Made by a program: the position numbers and the translations under genes. A DNA stretch of 64,000 nucleotides from contig NZ_AP025226.1 of NCBI RefSeq assembly GCF_020886315.1, positions 2,134,001 to 2,198,000 on the forward strand, read 5' to 3'. Below the pieces are notes generated by a model. The model did no database searches. It saw nothing but the letters and a program-made list of their open reading frames with translations, and was not told where the DNA came from. This document shows, one piece after another, positions 28,593 through 37,014 of the stretch (position 1 is the stretch's first letter; each line of letters begins with the position of its first letter). Source of the DNA: Saccharolobus caldissimus (GTDB taxonomy: Archaea > Thermoproteota > Thermoprotei_A > Sulfolobales > Sulfolobaceae).

Positions 28593-29638
28593 GAGTCTGG
28601 GACAAATTAGTTTTATTCTCCCCGAGTATATATAGTATTTCGAGACTTTTAATTTAACGCTTTAGACCAATACAGATCATGGATTACAACTCTTGCAAGT
28701 ACTGTTAGGTGTATCCTCTCTTCCCTAACCTTATTTATAACCCAACCTGTTCTTCTCTTAATCGAGGAGATCAGCGATTCAACCTTCTCACGCTTAAAGT
28801 ACTCCTCTAAATATTCCAAGGGATTCCTCATGAACCTAAGTATCATTTCCCTCCACCCCTTCCCACCCTTAATTGAGCTTTTGACTTAGGTATCAAGCAT
28901 ATTGTCAAGTTCGGGAAATCTTCCAGTGTCAATTTACCATAATACTTGTCAACCCTCAAGGACCCAACTTTGACACCCCAATCTCTCAACACCTTGAGGG
29001 CCATTTCATAAGCCTCCCTCTCACCCCTTAACCGTAGGCAACAATGAGATTACTAGCTAAGTCGAAGACGAAGAAGGAGTATAAGAAACCCTTCCCATCC
29101 TTTACCCCCTCTCCAAACCCCTCCCTCTCACTCCCATAATGCCTAGTAATCACTACCGAATAACCCTTACTATCCATTGTTACATCAACTGATAATAACG
29201 ATTTGTGATAGTAGGTTATAGAGTATAACGAAAACATCTGAGTAGAGTCTTTCCACGGTCTTGTAACTTATTTCCACATTTGTCAAGTTGAGTAGTGATG
29301 CTAGTTCTACTGTCTCCCTATTTGTTAATCCTAAGTATTCCTTGATTATTACTATGCTTTTTCTTGTGGTGTTGGTTTGCTCTTCCTTCGGGTCCTTCCC
29401 TAACTTTCACGAATTTTGCAGCCTTTTCCATTCCTTCAACTCTTGCCCAAATCTCCTCAACGTTGCTAGCCTTTCCTCCTCACTCATCCCAGCAGTTTTA
29501 TCCTTGTCAAGCTTGCTCTCCTTTTGATTAAATCTTCTATTGATGCCTTGAAATTATCAAAGTCCCTTTGGGTTAACTTCTTATTCATATGCTATTATAT
29601 ACAAAATGGAGGGTATGTAAAGTTTTTGTCCCAGACTC
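28593..29638 (-). mobile_element. 1046-bp insertion sequence with intact ends and decayed transposase
   Basis: The ends are perfect 14-base inverted repeats, GAGTCTGGGACAAA at 28593-28606 and its complement at 29625-29638. The flanks carry a perfect 9-base target duplication, CCTTTAGAC, at 28584-28592 and 29639-29647. A leftward transposase occupies the inside but is broken by several frameshifts and stops. The family could not be named with confidence; an IS5-like or ISC1217-like origin is possible. Confidence 0.85.
28649..29589 (-). pseudogene. Transposase remnant, multiple frameshifts and stops
   Basis: Read leftwards from an ATG at 29589, the pieces are MNKKLTQRDFDNFKASIEDL, then in another frame TAGMSEEERLATLRRFGQEL, then EYLGLTNRETVELASLLNL, then VDVTMDSKGYSVVITRHYG (with a likely catalytic Asp), then REAYEMALKVLRDWGVKVG, and finally RTGWVINKVREERIHLTVL. 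Frames change at about 29520, 29400-29440 and 29030, and an in-frame TAA follows NMLDT near 28892. The protein cannot be made. The pieces are collinear, so it is one gene in decay rather than several small genes. Confidence 0.8.
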
Positions 29639-29789
29639 CCTTTAGACTAAAGAGTGCGACGTTCAGTAATAAACTTATTAGGTTAAAAGTAATTAAAAAT
29701 AACGAATAATTACGTAAAATGAATGAAGCTTATAAATGGGCTTTTATTAGTAGTTCATTAAAGAAGATCTGGTATAATCTTACTTACTA

Positions 29790-29813
29790 TCACAATAATA
29801 TTCATTATTGTGA
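29790..29813. repeat. Perfect 10-base inverted repeat
   Basis: TCACAATAAT at 29790-29799 and ATTATTGTGA at 29804-29813 are perfect complements separated by ATTC. As RNA or DNA this is a strong hairpin. No gene end lies directly before it, so it is not an obvious terminator; it may be part of an element end. Confidence 0.6.
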
Positions 29814-29989
29814 CATATGAAGTAGATAATTTAGAGATATTATTGCAATCATAATTTAATTTAAATGGGGAATTGTTAGAATTTATAGCTAATGTTAATG
29901 GTGATGTATGGTGGGCTGAATTCTTTTTTCATGACAATAGAAATTTTTATATATGTTTGTAACGAATTTTTACTGACAAAGGATATCTC

Positions 29990-30123
29990 ATGCCGATGTG
30001 GGCTATGCCCAAAAGGGTGAGGGAGATAAGAGAGATGTGAGCCCCGTGCCGTTGGAGTCCCATGACCCACTTATAAGGTGGTTGAGGGCTAAAGTCCCTA
30101 CACTCGATCGTGATTGGAGATAA
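29990..30123 (+). pseudogene. C-terminal coding remnant with a dinucleotide frameshift
   Basis: From ATG 29990 the frame reads MPMWAMPKRVREIR and then stops. If one GA of the GAGAGA run near 30030 is removed, it continues RDVSPVPLESHDPLIRWLRA and on to DRDW-R with a stop at 30121-30123. The G+C content and codon pattern stand out from the surroundings, which supports a once-coded protein end. It could be the tail of an IS200/IS605 OrfB (TnpB) protein, whose 3' ends are often structured, but I cannot confirm this. Confidence 0.45.
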
Positions 30124-30266
30124 AATGACTGAAATGAAAGTATAGGGACAAACGGAAATATAGGAGTCATGATTATAGCTAGTTTTGTCATAACACGGAT
30201 AATTTCGTTTTTATTCTATAGGCTAAAAAAGTAAATATGTAAATGATCCAAAAAATTTATACATAG

Positions 30267-30659
30267 TTATGATGCAGCTACTAACTGGTCTACCTTTTTC
30301 ATTAACTCAGATTCTATATGGGTATTCCAAAGCATCTCTGGGACGTCAACTACTAGAAATAGTTCAGATAAAAGTATTGCTTCAACTGCAGTTATTGCTA
30401 GATTCTGTAACCATTTTCCAATTCCTGCAGTTACTTTCAGACCTTGAGGTGTATTCTCAAATGTAAATGTTAGTGCTCTATCAGCTACTATTATATCTCT
30501 TAATATTCCTCCTTTTTGAGCTTGAACTATAGCCTTGTTTCCTTCTACTTTTTGTTGCACTTTCCAACCATTGTTTTGAAGATATGTGGAAAATTCGTTT
30601 ATTAGCTTATTCAAATCTACTTGCTTTGGATATATTTTTTCCTTTTTAAAGGGATTCAT
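30267..30659 (-). CDS. Conserved protein of unknown function
   Basis: The 130-residue protein is not assigned. It has a mixed alpha/beta N-terminal domain (residues 12-85: a helix, then strands KVQQKVEGNKAIVQAQKGG and ALTFTFENTPQGLKVTAG) and a hydrophobic helix (about 88-112, LAITAVEAILLSELFLVVDV) that may pass the membrane or pack against it. The domain recalls small archaeal proteins often seen with zinc ribbons, though no cysteine is present. The gene is monocistronic. Confidence 0.65.
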   Translation of the reverse strand: MNPFKKEKIYPKQVDLNKLINEFSTYLQNNGWKVQQKVEGNKAIVQAQKGGILRDIIVADRALTFTFENTPQGLKVTAGIGKWLQNLAITAVEAILLSELFLVVDVPEMLWNTHIESELMKKVDQLVAAS

Positions 30660-30758
30660 GGCGGTTTATTTGTCTACTAATATAAAAAAGTTTTCGTAAG
30701 TTTTACAGCGTTAAAATTTTGGTATAAAAAACTTTAAATTAAATTTTATTATATAACT

Positions 30759-31268
30759 TTATTCATATGTTAGAATGTAATTTGCTAAATTTAATAGTTT
30801 GCTTGTTGGTATTATTGTAGAATTGCCAATATAACCTAATTGAAGATAATAGTTATTCTTAACTATTTGAATCATCGTAATATATCCATAAGAATACACT
30901 GAATATGTAATACCATTAATAGTATTTACATTCCCTATCATGTTATTCTTCAAATAGGAATAAGCCGCTGAATGGCTTGGGAATACAACATATAGTATAA
31001 TTAAGTAATCTCCTAAAGAGTCAGTTAAATTTTCAAACATAAGTTCGTTATTTCCTAATAATTGCAGATTATACTCATGTGAATACGAGCCAGTTCCTGA
31101 ATAGTAATACGATAGTTGCCAAGATCCTCCTATAAATGTAGAAATAGTAGTAGGGGAAATCTCTTTTAATGCTGGTACACTAGGATATGCACTTAAAAAT
31201 CCAGAACTTAATGCAATAACTATTATAGCTAACGCTATTATTTCTCCAATTTCTAACTTTTTCATCAT
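30759..31268 (-). CDS. Secreted or membrane-anchored protein of unknown function
   Basis: The 169-residue protein has a charged start (MMKKLEIGE) followed by a hydrophobic segment (residues 9-28, IIALAIIVIALSSGFLSAYP), either an uncleaved anchor or a signal peptide. The rest is rich in Tyr, Ser and Asn with likely N-glycosylation sites (NLT, NST), as usual for Sulfolobales surface proteins. No known domain is recognised. It is divergent from a multi-pass membrane protein 118 bases away. Confidence 0.65.
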   Translation of the reverse strand: MMKKLEIGEIIALAIIVIALSSGFLSAYPSVPALKEISPTTISTFIGGSWQLSYYYSGTGSYSHEYNLQLLGNNELMFENLTDSLGDYLIILYVVFPSHSAAYSYLKNNMIGNVNTINGITYSVYSYGYITMIQIVKNNYYLQLGYIGNSTIIPTSKLLNLANYILTYE

Positions 31269-31386
31269 AAAATAGATAACCTTTCTTAGTCTAATAAACT
31301 TTATCTACATTGATTTCAACAAAAAGATACAAAATTAACAAAGCAGATAAAACTTTAATTCCTTGCTTGTTTAATAAAATACTAAC

Positions 31387-32157
31387 ATGAGTTTTGAATT
31401 AGTAGTCTTGTCATTAATCGCATCAATTATGGTGGCTGTTATTGTAGTTATTTTATATTATATGGAAAAAATAAGAACTTATGTTGGTGTATTTTTCGTG
31501 TATTTCTCTTTAGCAATGATGCTTACAATGTTTCTAGGAGCGTCTATATACCTATTCTCCCCTTCAACTCTTTCCTTAGCTATCGCATTTGGTATAAATA
31601 TGGCAGTAATGATAACAACTTTAGCATATTTCTTTACAATTGCAGAGGAACTTGTTAACAAATCCTTTAATGGTTTAAACATTCATATAATTTCCTTTTC
31701 TGTTCTCGTAGTATTAAATGAGATATTTATGGGTTCTACTTTTGGTATTGCTCAATTTGGTAGAGAATACTTCATTACACCTTATGATGCATTTTACTAT
31801 TCTATAAATAGCTACTGGTTTTTCTATCCAATGATGACCGAGATGCTAGCATTTTACTTAATACATTATATAAAAGGACTGATCTATAAGGAGTTGTTTC
31901 CGTTAATAGGAGTGGCTGCATTTCCGCCAACTGTGTTTAATTATCCTCAATGGTTTTACTCTGCGATCCTATTTTCATTAGCCTTTTCCACTATCGGAAT
32001 TTTCACATCTAAGGGAATCTGGAGGTATATATATTTGGGAATAGCAATAGGTACTCTGCTTAATTTTATTAATGCTATACCTTATGACTTAATTATAATA
32101 ATTTCAATGGTTATGTACTATTCCCATATTTTATCCGCAACTCTTACTAGACATTAA
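31387..32157 (+). CDS. Multi-pass membrane protein, function unknown
   Basis: The 256-residue protein consists almost wholly of hydrophobic helices, about seven, beginning with LVVLSLIASIMVAVIVVILYYM. Polar groups are few: a YFFTIAEELVNK loop and aromatic-rich segments with NSYWFFYPMM and FNYPQWFYS. No transporter or enzyme signature is seen. Its last four bases overlap the end of the opposing peptidase gene. The promoter region before 31387 contains AT-rich TATA-like sequence. Confidence 0.7.
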   Translation: MSFELVVLSLIASIMVAVIVVILYYMEKIRTYVGVFFVYFSLAMMLTMFLGASIYLFSPSTLSLAIAFGINMAVMITTLAYFFTIAEELVNKSFNGLNIHIISFSVLVVLNEIFMGSTFGIAQFGREYFITPYDAFYYSINSYWFFYPMMTEMLAFYLIHYIKGLIYKELFPLIGVAAFPPTVFNYPQWFYSAILFSLAFSTIGIFTSKGIWRYIYLGIAIGTLLNFINAIPYDLIIIISMVMYYSHILSATLTRH

Positions 32158-33248
32158 ACGTATTCGAACATTGAGGATAAATTTGCATAATCTGGTACAA
32201 TCCTATGCCATTTCCCATATTTTTTAGACATCTTTTCTAATTCATCCGTATTTAGCTTATCTAGCTCTTGGATTAATTTCTCGATACTTTCTATTATTTC
32301 AGTCTTAAATTCTATATCCTTTTCTAACGGTATATCTGCATTTGAATGATAGTATGGAACTAGATCATCATTGTAAATTAATAAAGAAGGAATTCCAGAT
32401 TGAATGAAATTAAAGCTGTCCGAAAAAGGTGATGGCATTTCTATTCTTTTTAGCTTAAAAAACTTAGAAAATTCCCATAAATTAGGCGTAGAGGAATATA
32501 CTACCCTACTCGGAAATAGAGCGTCAAGAATAACGCTAACGAATAAATCATTTTTAGGATGCTGATAAGATCCAGTACAACATCTAGGACCTTCTTCAGA
32601 AGAGAAAAACGCTAATTTTACTCCATGGTTTTTTACATCTAGATTTTCTATGGAAGATAATATATCAATTGAAAATATATTGTCATGAAACCCACTTAGC
32701 CAATGATCTGCGTGAGCACCTAGAAGTATGTAATCGTTACCATCTCTTAATACTATTTCCAAATTATATGAGGATGAGTCCTTTAAGTAAGATTCTACAT
32801 CTATTTCTATTGATGATCCTTTTGTTGGTTTAAAGGGGAGCATTATAACTGGGATTTTAGAGTCTGGTAACACTATTCTTCGAATCTTATCGTTTTCATA
32901 AAATATAATGCCTTCAGCACCCTCTTCAACGGCTATCTTATACAGATCCTTAACTTTAAATGGATGATCTGGGAATGGAAAGGCTATAACGTTACTACCA
33001 ATTTTTCCCTTAACTGAGCCCTTAGAATAGGGAAATACACTAAATTTCCCTATTTCTTTCTCATTAATATAAACTCTTTGACTTTCTATTACCCACTCCT
33101 TAGTAGATACTGGTATCTCTTTTATCTCATAATTCTGAAAATGATTTTTTATCATATTTAGTATAATTTTTTCCTTATCTGATCCATGTATTGCCTCCCC
33201 TAATTTGTAGATTTCTAAGGCAAGTTTTGTTATTGTGCTATTTTCCAC
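32154..33248 (-). CDS. M28-like zinc metallopeptidase with PA-like insert
   Basis: The 364-residue protein resembles M28 aminopeptidases. Likely metal ligands appear in order: His in LLGAHADHW, Asp in SGFHDN, the Glu pair in FFSSEEGPR, Asp in VILDAL and His in YYHSNAD. Residues 60-150 resemble a protease-associated domain (EGAEGIIFYEN). No export signal is visible, so it is probably cytoplasmic. The family removes N-terminal amino acids, but the exact substrate is unknown. The segment CCTGS after the Glu pair is unusual for the family. Confidence 0.82.
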   Translation of the reverse strand: MENSTITKLALEIYKLGEAIHGSDKEKIILNMIKNHFQNYEIKEIPVSTKEWVIESQRVYINEKEIGKFSVFPYSKGSVKGKIGSNVIAFPFPDHPFKVKDLYKIAVEEGAEGIIFYENDKIRRIVLPDSKIPVIMLPFKPTKGSSIEIDVESYLKDSSSYNLEIVLRDGNDYILLGAHADHWLSGFHDNIFSIDILSSIENLDVKNHGVKLAFFSSEEGPRCCTGSYQHPKNDLFVSVILDALFPSRVVYSSTPNLWEFSKFFKLKRIEMPSPFSDSFNFIQSGIPSLLIYNDDLVPYYHSNADIPLEKDIEFKTEIIESIEKLIQELDKLNTDELEKMSKKYGKWHRIVPDYANLSSMFEYV

Positions 33249-33445
33249 GATTGTTAACTATGATCTTCTTGCCTAAATTCTTTTTCATTTCTAAAAATTT
33301 TCGGTCAAAATATATCAGATTTTTTAATTAAATAAAATACATCGATAACTATTCTTAATCATCTAATACTATAGCTATCAAGGTTTGTGAACTAGTTTAA
33401 TTTTTCATGGAAACGTTTTTAATCCTTTATATAGATAAGAACGCA

Positions 33446-34066
33446 ATGATTCTTATATCTGCAATTGGCTTTGAAGAGAAGTTTCTAGTAAGGTGCTTTT
33501 TAAGGAGGGGTAAAAATCAGATACATAAAGTTATTTTAGTAAAACCTAAGGATGGAGATAATAGAAAAACTGAGGAAGCCATATCCAATTTAAAGAAGAT
33601 TTTGGACGAAGCTTCTGTTCCCTTAGAAATATTAGAAGTTAATCCGTTAGACTTTGTATCAGCAGTTGTTACAATTGCTAGAAAAGTTAAATCGATTAAA
33701 AGAAAAGATTTTTTGTTAAATCTATCCAGCGGAATGAGAATATTAAATTTAGAGATATTATCGGCGTTTATGATGTTAGGATACGATGCTGAAATAGAAG
33801 TTGAACTTGAAAGTCTAAATGGATTAGTAGTATGGAAATTAAAGGACCTAATTCCAACGGACTTAGACGATAGAGAAAAGGTTATCCTTAAGGCAATAAG
33901 AGATGGCCATTATAAGGTGAGGGATATATCTAGTGTTACTAAAATTCCTCTGTCAACAGTATCTAAGAAGATAGCGGAATTAGAATCTAAAGGTTATTTA
34001 GAGAGATCTAAGGAGGTAAAACTCACTAAAAAAGGAGAAATGATAATTGAATTAGAAAATAATTGA
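33446..34066 (+). CDS. csa3: Csa3-like CARF-domain transcriptional regulator, orphan
   Basis: The protein has an N-terminal CARF (Rossmann-like) domain with ISAIGFEEKFLVRCFLRRG and the FLLNLSSGMRILNLEILSA loop that binds cyclic oligoadenylate-type ligands in relatives. A winged-helix domain follows (from about residue 140, VRDISSVTKIPLSTVSKKIAELESKGYL). This is the Csa3 layout, which controls CRISPR adaptation and cas genes in Sulfolobales. I place the start at ATG 33446, because the family begins directly with the first strand; an ATG at 33407 would add 13 residues. No cas gene or repeat array lies within the window, so its targets are elsewhere. Confidence 0.82.
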   Translation: MILISAIGFEEKFLVRCFLRRGKNQIHKVILVKPKDGDNRKTEEAISNLKKILDEASVPLEILEVNPLDFVSAVVTIARKVKSIKRKDFLLNLSSGMRILNLEILSAFMMLGYDAEIEVELESLNGLVVWKLKDLIPTDLDDREKVILKAIRDGHYKVRDISSVTKIPLSTVSKKIAELESKGYLERSKEVKLTKKGEMIIELENN

Positions 34067-34163
34067 AAACAGAACATAATCCTATATAGGTAAATTTTAT
34101 TTAGTATTAAATTTTAATTAACCCTGGTAAAAAATATATGCCTTAAATGTCTAATTAATCATA

Positions 34164-34574
34164 ATGAAGGGTATATCAGAAGCCATAACAGTAGTCTTCT
34201 TAATACTTATTACTTTAATTGCCATAACAGTAGTCTCGCTTTATTATCTTCATACAATCACTCTCAATCAGCTTAGTTTAACTCAAGAGATTAAGGATCA
34301 ATATATTGATGCTGGACAATTACTAAGTTTAGTTTACTATCAACAGAAGGGAAATTCCAGTTACTTTTATGTGGTGAATATTGGAAATATTCCTATAAAT
34401 ATTAGTCAAATTTACGTTAATAGTATTCCAGTGAAATTTATAATATATAACTCTACTACAACTCACATAAGCGTATTATATCCCCAACTGGTATACGTAA
34501 TTCTTGTATATACCAATACGACTTCAATAGTAATAAAAACTACAAATAATAACTTAATTCAGATAGGTGCTTAA
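34164..34574 (+). CDS. Pilin-like protein with class III signal peptide
   Basis: The 136-residue protein begins MKGISEAITVVFLILITLIA: a charged residue and glycine before a long hydrophobic helix, the pattern cut by the archaeal prepilin peptidase PibD. The remainder is beta-rich and full of Asn/Ser/Thr with several sequons (NSS, NIS, NST, NTT), fitting a glycosylated surface subunit. A TATA-like element lies about 31 bases before the ATG. It is the first of three small pilin-like genes ahead of an ATPase and membrane platform; this order resembles the basABC-basEF genes of Sulfolobus. Confidence 0.8.
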   Translation: MKGISEAITVVFLILITLIAITVVSLYYLHTITLNQLSLTQEIKDQYIDAGQLLSLVYYQQKGNSSYFYVVNIGNIPINISQIYVNSIPVKFIIYNSTTTHISVLYPQLVYVILVYTNTTSIVIKTTNNNLIQIGA

Positions 34575-34576
34575 AT

Positions 34577-34966
34577 GTGAAAAGCCAAGCTTCTGTATTA
34601 GCAATGCTAGTTATATTCTTTATGCTTTTGCTGACTATAGGTTTAATTATTTACATAAATGCCTCATATTTTCAACTTCAAAGAGAATATCTTCAAATCT
34701 CCCAGATTAAGGCTAATCAAGCAAAGGAGAGTTTATTAATAGCGTATTCAAATTACTCGCTTTTCATTTATAATTCTGGTTCTGTGGTAACAAAGATAAT
34801 CGCAATATTATTAATAAATGGTTCAAACGTCTCTATACAACCTGAAAATTTAACTGTAGTGCCCAATCATAACGTTATAATTCACGTGAAACCTGCTAAA
34901 GCTTATGTTGTAGTGACTTCTTATGGTAATAGCTACTACGTTATGGTAAGTAACACGAAAAAATAA
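34577..34966 (+). CDS. Pilin-like protein with N-terminal hydrophobic helix
   Basis: The 129-residue protein starts at GTG 34577, right after the stop of the previous gene (TAA, two bases gap). The N-terminus MKSQASVLAMLVIFFMLLLT fits a class III signal: short charged leader, small residue, then a hydrophobic helix that forms the fibre core. The rest is Asn/Ser-rich and beta-like with sequons. Tight spacing shows co-transcription with the first pilin gene. Confidence 0.75.
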   Translation: MKSQASVLAMLVIFFMLLLTIGLIIYINASYFQLQREYLQISQIKANQAKESLLIAYSNYSLFIYNSGSVVTKIIAILLINGSNVSIQPENLTVVPNHNVIIHVKPAKAYVVVTSYGNSYYVMVSNTKK

Positions 34967-34992
34967 AAAAGGTAAGTAAAGATATATCTTTT

Positions 34993-35415
34993 ATGGAAAG
35001 GAGAAATAGGAGAGCGTTAGAGAATGCTTTAGTTACTGTATTACTAATATTAGTTGCAATTGCAGCTGTTAGTCTAATTAGCTATTACTTCTTTGGAATA
35101 CTTAGACATAGCATGGTTACTAGTGGAGTAAGTGTTAATAATATTCAAATGGTGGGTGGTATTATAACTGGTGATATTATAAATCAGGGAGCAAGTAATA
35201 TAACGAGTATTAACATTCAAATTCACGTCCCAGATAACTCTACTCCAATAGTATCTTATACCAATTCTACAATTAGTATACCCCCTGGTAAGACATTCGC
35301 TTTTACCATAGCAGTCCCTAAGGCAATAGAGGGTAATGAATATGTTGTAATAGTAACTGTAAAGTATATTAATGGCCAAGAGTATAGTACTTCAATAGAA
35401 GTAACGGATGAGTAG
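34993..35415 (+). CDS. Pilin-like protein with class III signal peptide
   Basis: The 140-residue protein has a very basic leader MERRNRRALENALVTVLLIL followed by a hydrophobic helix, consistent with PibD cleavage after Ala. The mature part contains NQGASNITSINIQIHV, similar to the conserved region of archaeal pilins and FlaF/FlaG-like proteins with an Ig-like fold. It lies 26 bases after the previous gene and is the third of the small subunits in the cluster. Confidence 0.78.
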   Translation: MERRNRRALENALVTVLLILVAIAAVSLISYYFFGILRHSMVTSGVSVNNIQMVGGIITGDIINQGASNITSINIQIHVPDNSTPIVSYTNSTISIPPGKTFAFTIAVPKAIEGNEYVVIVTVKYINGQEYSTSIEVTDE

Positions 35416-35466
35416 CGTGTAGTTCTTATAATAAAGGGTTTTATATTCAGCTTTTTAAGTATATAT

Positions 35467-37014
35467 GTGGCACTTATTAGAAAAAAGAAATCAAATAATA
35501 AATTTGATGAATTATCTTATTATCTACAATCTATAGATGAGTCCGGTTTAATTACACTTAAGGCTAACGTTGAAAATACTAATATTATAGATCATTACAT
35601 CTTAAACCCGTTTGACGTTGAGATATATATAGTTGAAAAGGATGGCTTAGGTTACTATCTAGTTAATGAACCTCCCCTAGACCAAAAAGAGAATAGGATT
35701 TTAATGGCAATACTAGATGGTCTTATATATTCCCCTACTACGGCTATTTCAACCAAGGATATTGATGTATCTAAATTAGAGAAAGAAATATTAAAAATTG
35801 CTGCTAAGTTAGGAGTGATTTCAGATGTTAAGAAGAATATAAGAAAATTCATGTATTATATAGTTAGAGAGATCAAGTACTCTGTACTCCAGGCTCCAAT
35901 GAGCGATCCATATATCGAGGAGATAGAATTAGTCTCACCAAATAAACCTATTTCCGTAGTTCATAGCAGGCATACGGAATGGCCTAGATTAGAAACTAAT
36001 ATAGTATTGATGGGTGAATTAAGAGTTAGGAGATTAGTTGAAAGATTAGCTTCGTTAGGTGGAAGAAGTGTAAGTACTGCTACACCGTTACAAGATTTCA
36101 TGCTACCCGAAGGTCATAGAGTTGCAGTAAGCTATGGTGAAGAAATAAGTAGGGGGACTACTTTCAATATAAGGAAATTTCCAGAGAAACCTTTAACTAT
36201 AATTGACCTTATATACAATTATAATACCTTAAGTGAATTAATGGCAGTATATTTATGGATAATAGCTGAGGCAAAGCTATTCACATTCTTAGTAGGTCCT
36301 ACTGGTAGTGGTAAGACAACAGCTTTAAACGCTTTGTTAATGTTACTTAACCCTTTAGCAAAATACTTAACAATTGAAGATACTCCAGAATTAAAATTAC
36401 CACATAAATATTGGATACAATTCTATACTAGACCTTCCAGTTATGAAGGAGGAAGAGATATAAGTTATTATGAACTTGTTAGGCTCTCCTTAAGATACAG
36501 ACCAGACTACATAATAGTAGGAGAGGTCAGAGGAAAGGAGATAGAGTGGTTAGTTCAAGCTGTAGCAAGTGGTCATGGTGGTTTAACTACTTTTCACGGC
36601 TCCAGTTATCTAGATGTAATTACTAGAATCAGCGGATTATTAGGACCAGAACTTTCTCTACAATTTAAGCAATTAATATCAGTAATAGCTACCATAAAAA
36701 GAATTGAAACAGATAACAAGAGAATGAATAGAAAAATTGTATCTATTGTTGAGAATGATGGGAATGGATTTAGGGAAGTATTTAAATATGATTTTGAAAA
36801 GAGGGATTTTGTTCCTATCGATATAAGGGAGATAAATAGTATTCAACTTGAAAGGGCTAGGGAATTATTGGGTTGGAGTAGGGAAAAACTCTATAAGGAA
36901 ATTGAAAATAGGATTACGTTACTTAGAAAGATGGCTGAAAAGGGAATAAGAGATTATGATGAACTAGCTAAGGAATTAGTTAGGTATTATACTAGCGGTG
37001 ATAGTATTGGTTGA
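35467..37014 (+). CDS. Type IV pilus-like secretion ATPase (GspE/BasE-like)
   Basis: This 515-residue ATPase powers assembly of a type IV pilus-like structure. The Walker A motif GPTGSGKT lies at residues 277-284, the Asp-box-like EDTPE near 316, Walker B-like IIVGEVRG near 354 and the conserved SGHGGLTTFHG His box near 368. The N-terminal 240 residues form the usual membrane-protein-facing domain. The start is GTG at 35467. A TATA-like TTTTATAT about 25 bases before it suggests its own leaderless transcript in addition to read-through from the pilin genes. Confidence 0.92.
   Translation: MALIRKKKSNNKFDELSYYLQSIDESGLITLKANVENTNIIDHYILNPFDVEIYIVEKDGLGYYLVNEPPLDQKENRILMAILDGLIYSPTTAISTKDIDVSKLEKEILKIAAKLGVISDVKKNIRKFMYYIVREIKYSVLQAPMSDPYIEEIELVSPNKPISVVHSRHTEWPRLETNIVLMGELRVRRLVERLASLGGRSVSTATPLQDFMLPEGHRVAVSYGEEISRGTTFNIRKFPEKPLTIIDLIYNYNTLSELMAVYLWIIAEAKLFTFLVGPTGSGKTTALNALLMLLNPLAKYLTIEDTPELKLPHKYWIQFYTRPSSYEGGRDISYYELVRLSLRYRPDYIIVGEVRGKEIEWLVQAVASGHGGLTTFHGSSYLDVITRISGLLGPELSLQFKQLISVIATIKRIETDNKRMNRKIVSIVENDGNGFREVFKYDFEKRDFVPIDIREINSIQLERARELLGWSREKLYKEIENRITLLRKMAEKGIRDYDELAKELVRYYTSGDSIG

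Larger units (their letters stand above)
29648..30266. other. Gene-poor stretch beside the dead IS
   Basis: About 620 bases without an intact gene. It contains a strong 10-base hairpin (29790-29813), a hydrophobic coding fragment without start around 29780-29850, and a G+C-richer remnant of a protein end (29990-30123). The rest is AT-rich and unremarkable. The whole stretch looks like debris from past insertions. Confidence 0.6.

Noticed and set aside
28649-29709. Several independent small genes inside the 1046-bp element
   Set aside because: The pieces are collinear fragments of one transposase in changing frames between intact element ends.
29720-29820. Small gene starting at 29720 (33 codons)
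   Set aside because: The frame is short, is broken by the hairpin region, and a different frame holds a better hydrophobic segment without a start. It looks like debris.
29990-30123. RNase P RNA, SRP RNA or other large stable RNA
   Set aside because: The G+C-rich island lacks the conserved sequence blocks of these RNAs, and a protein-coding explanation with a GA slip fits better.
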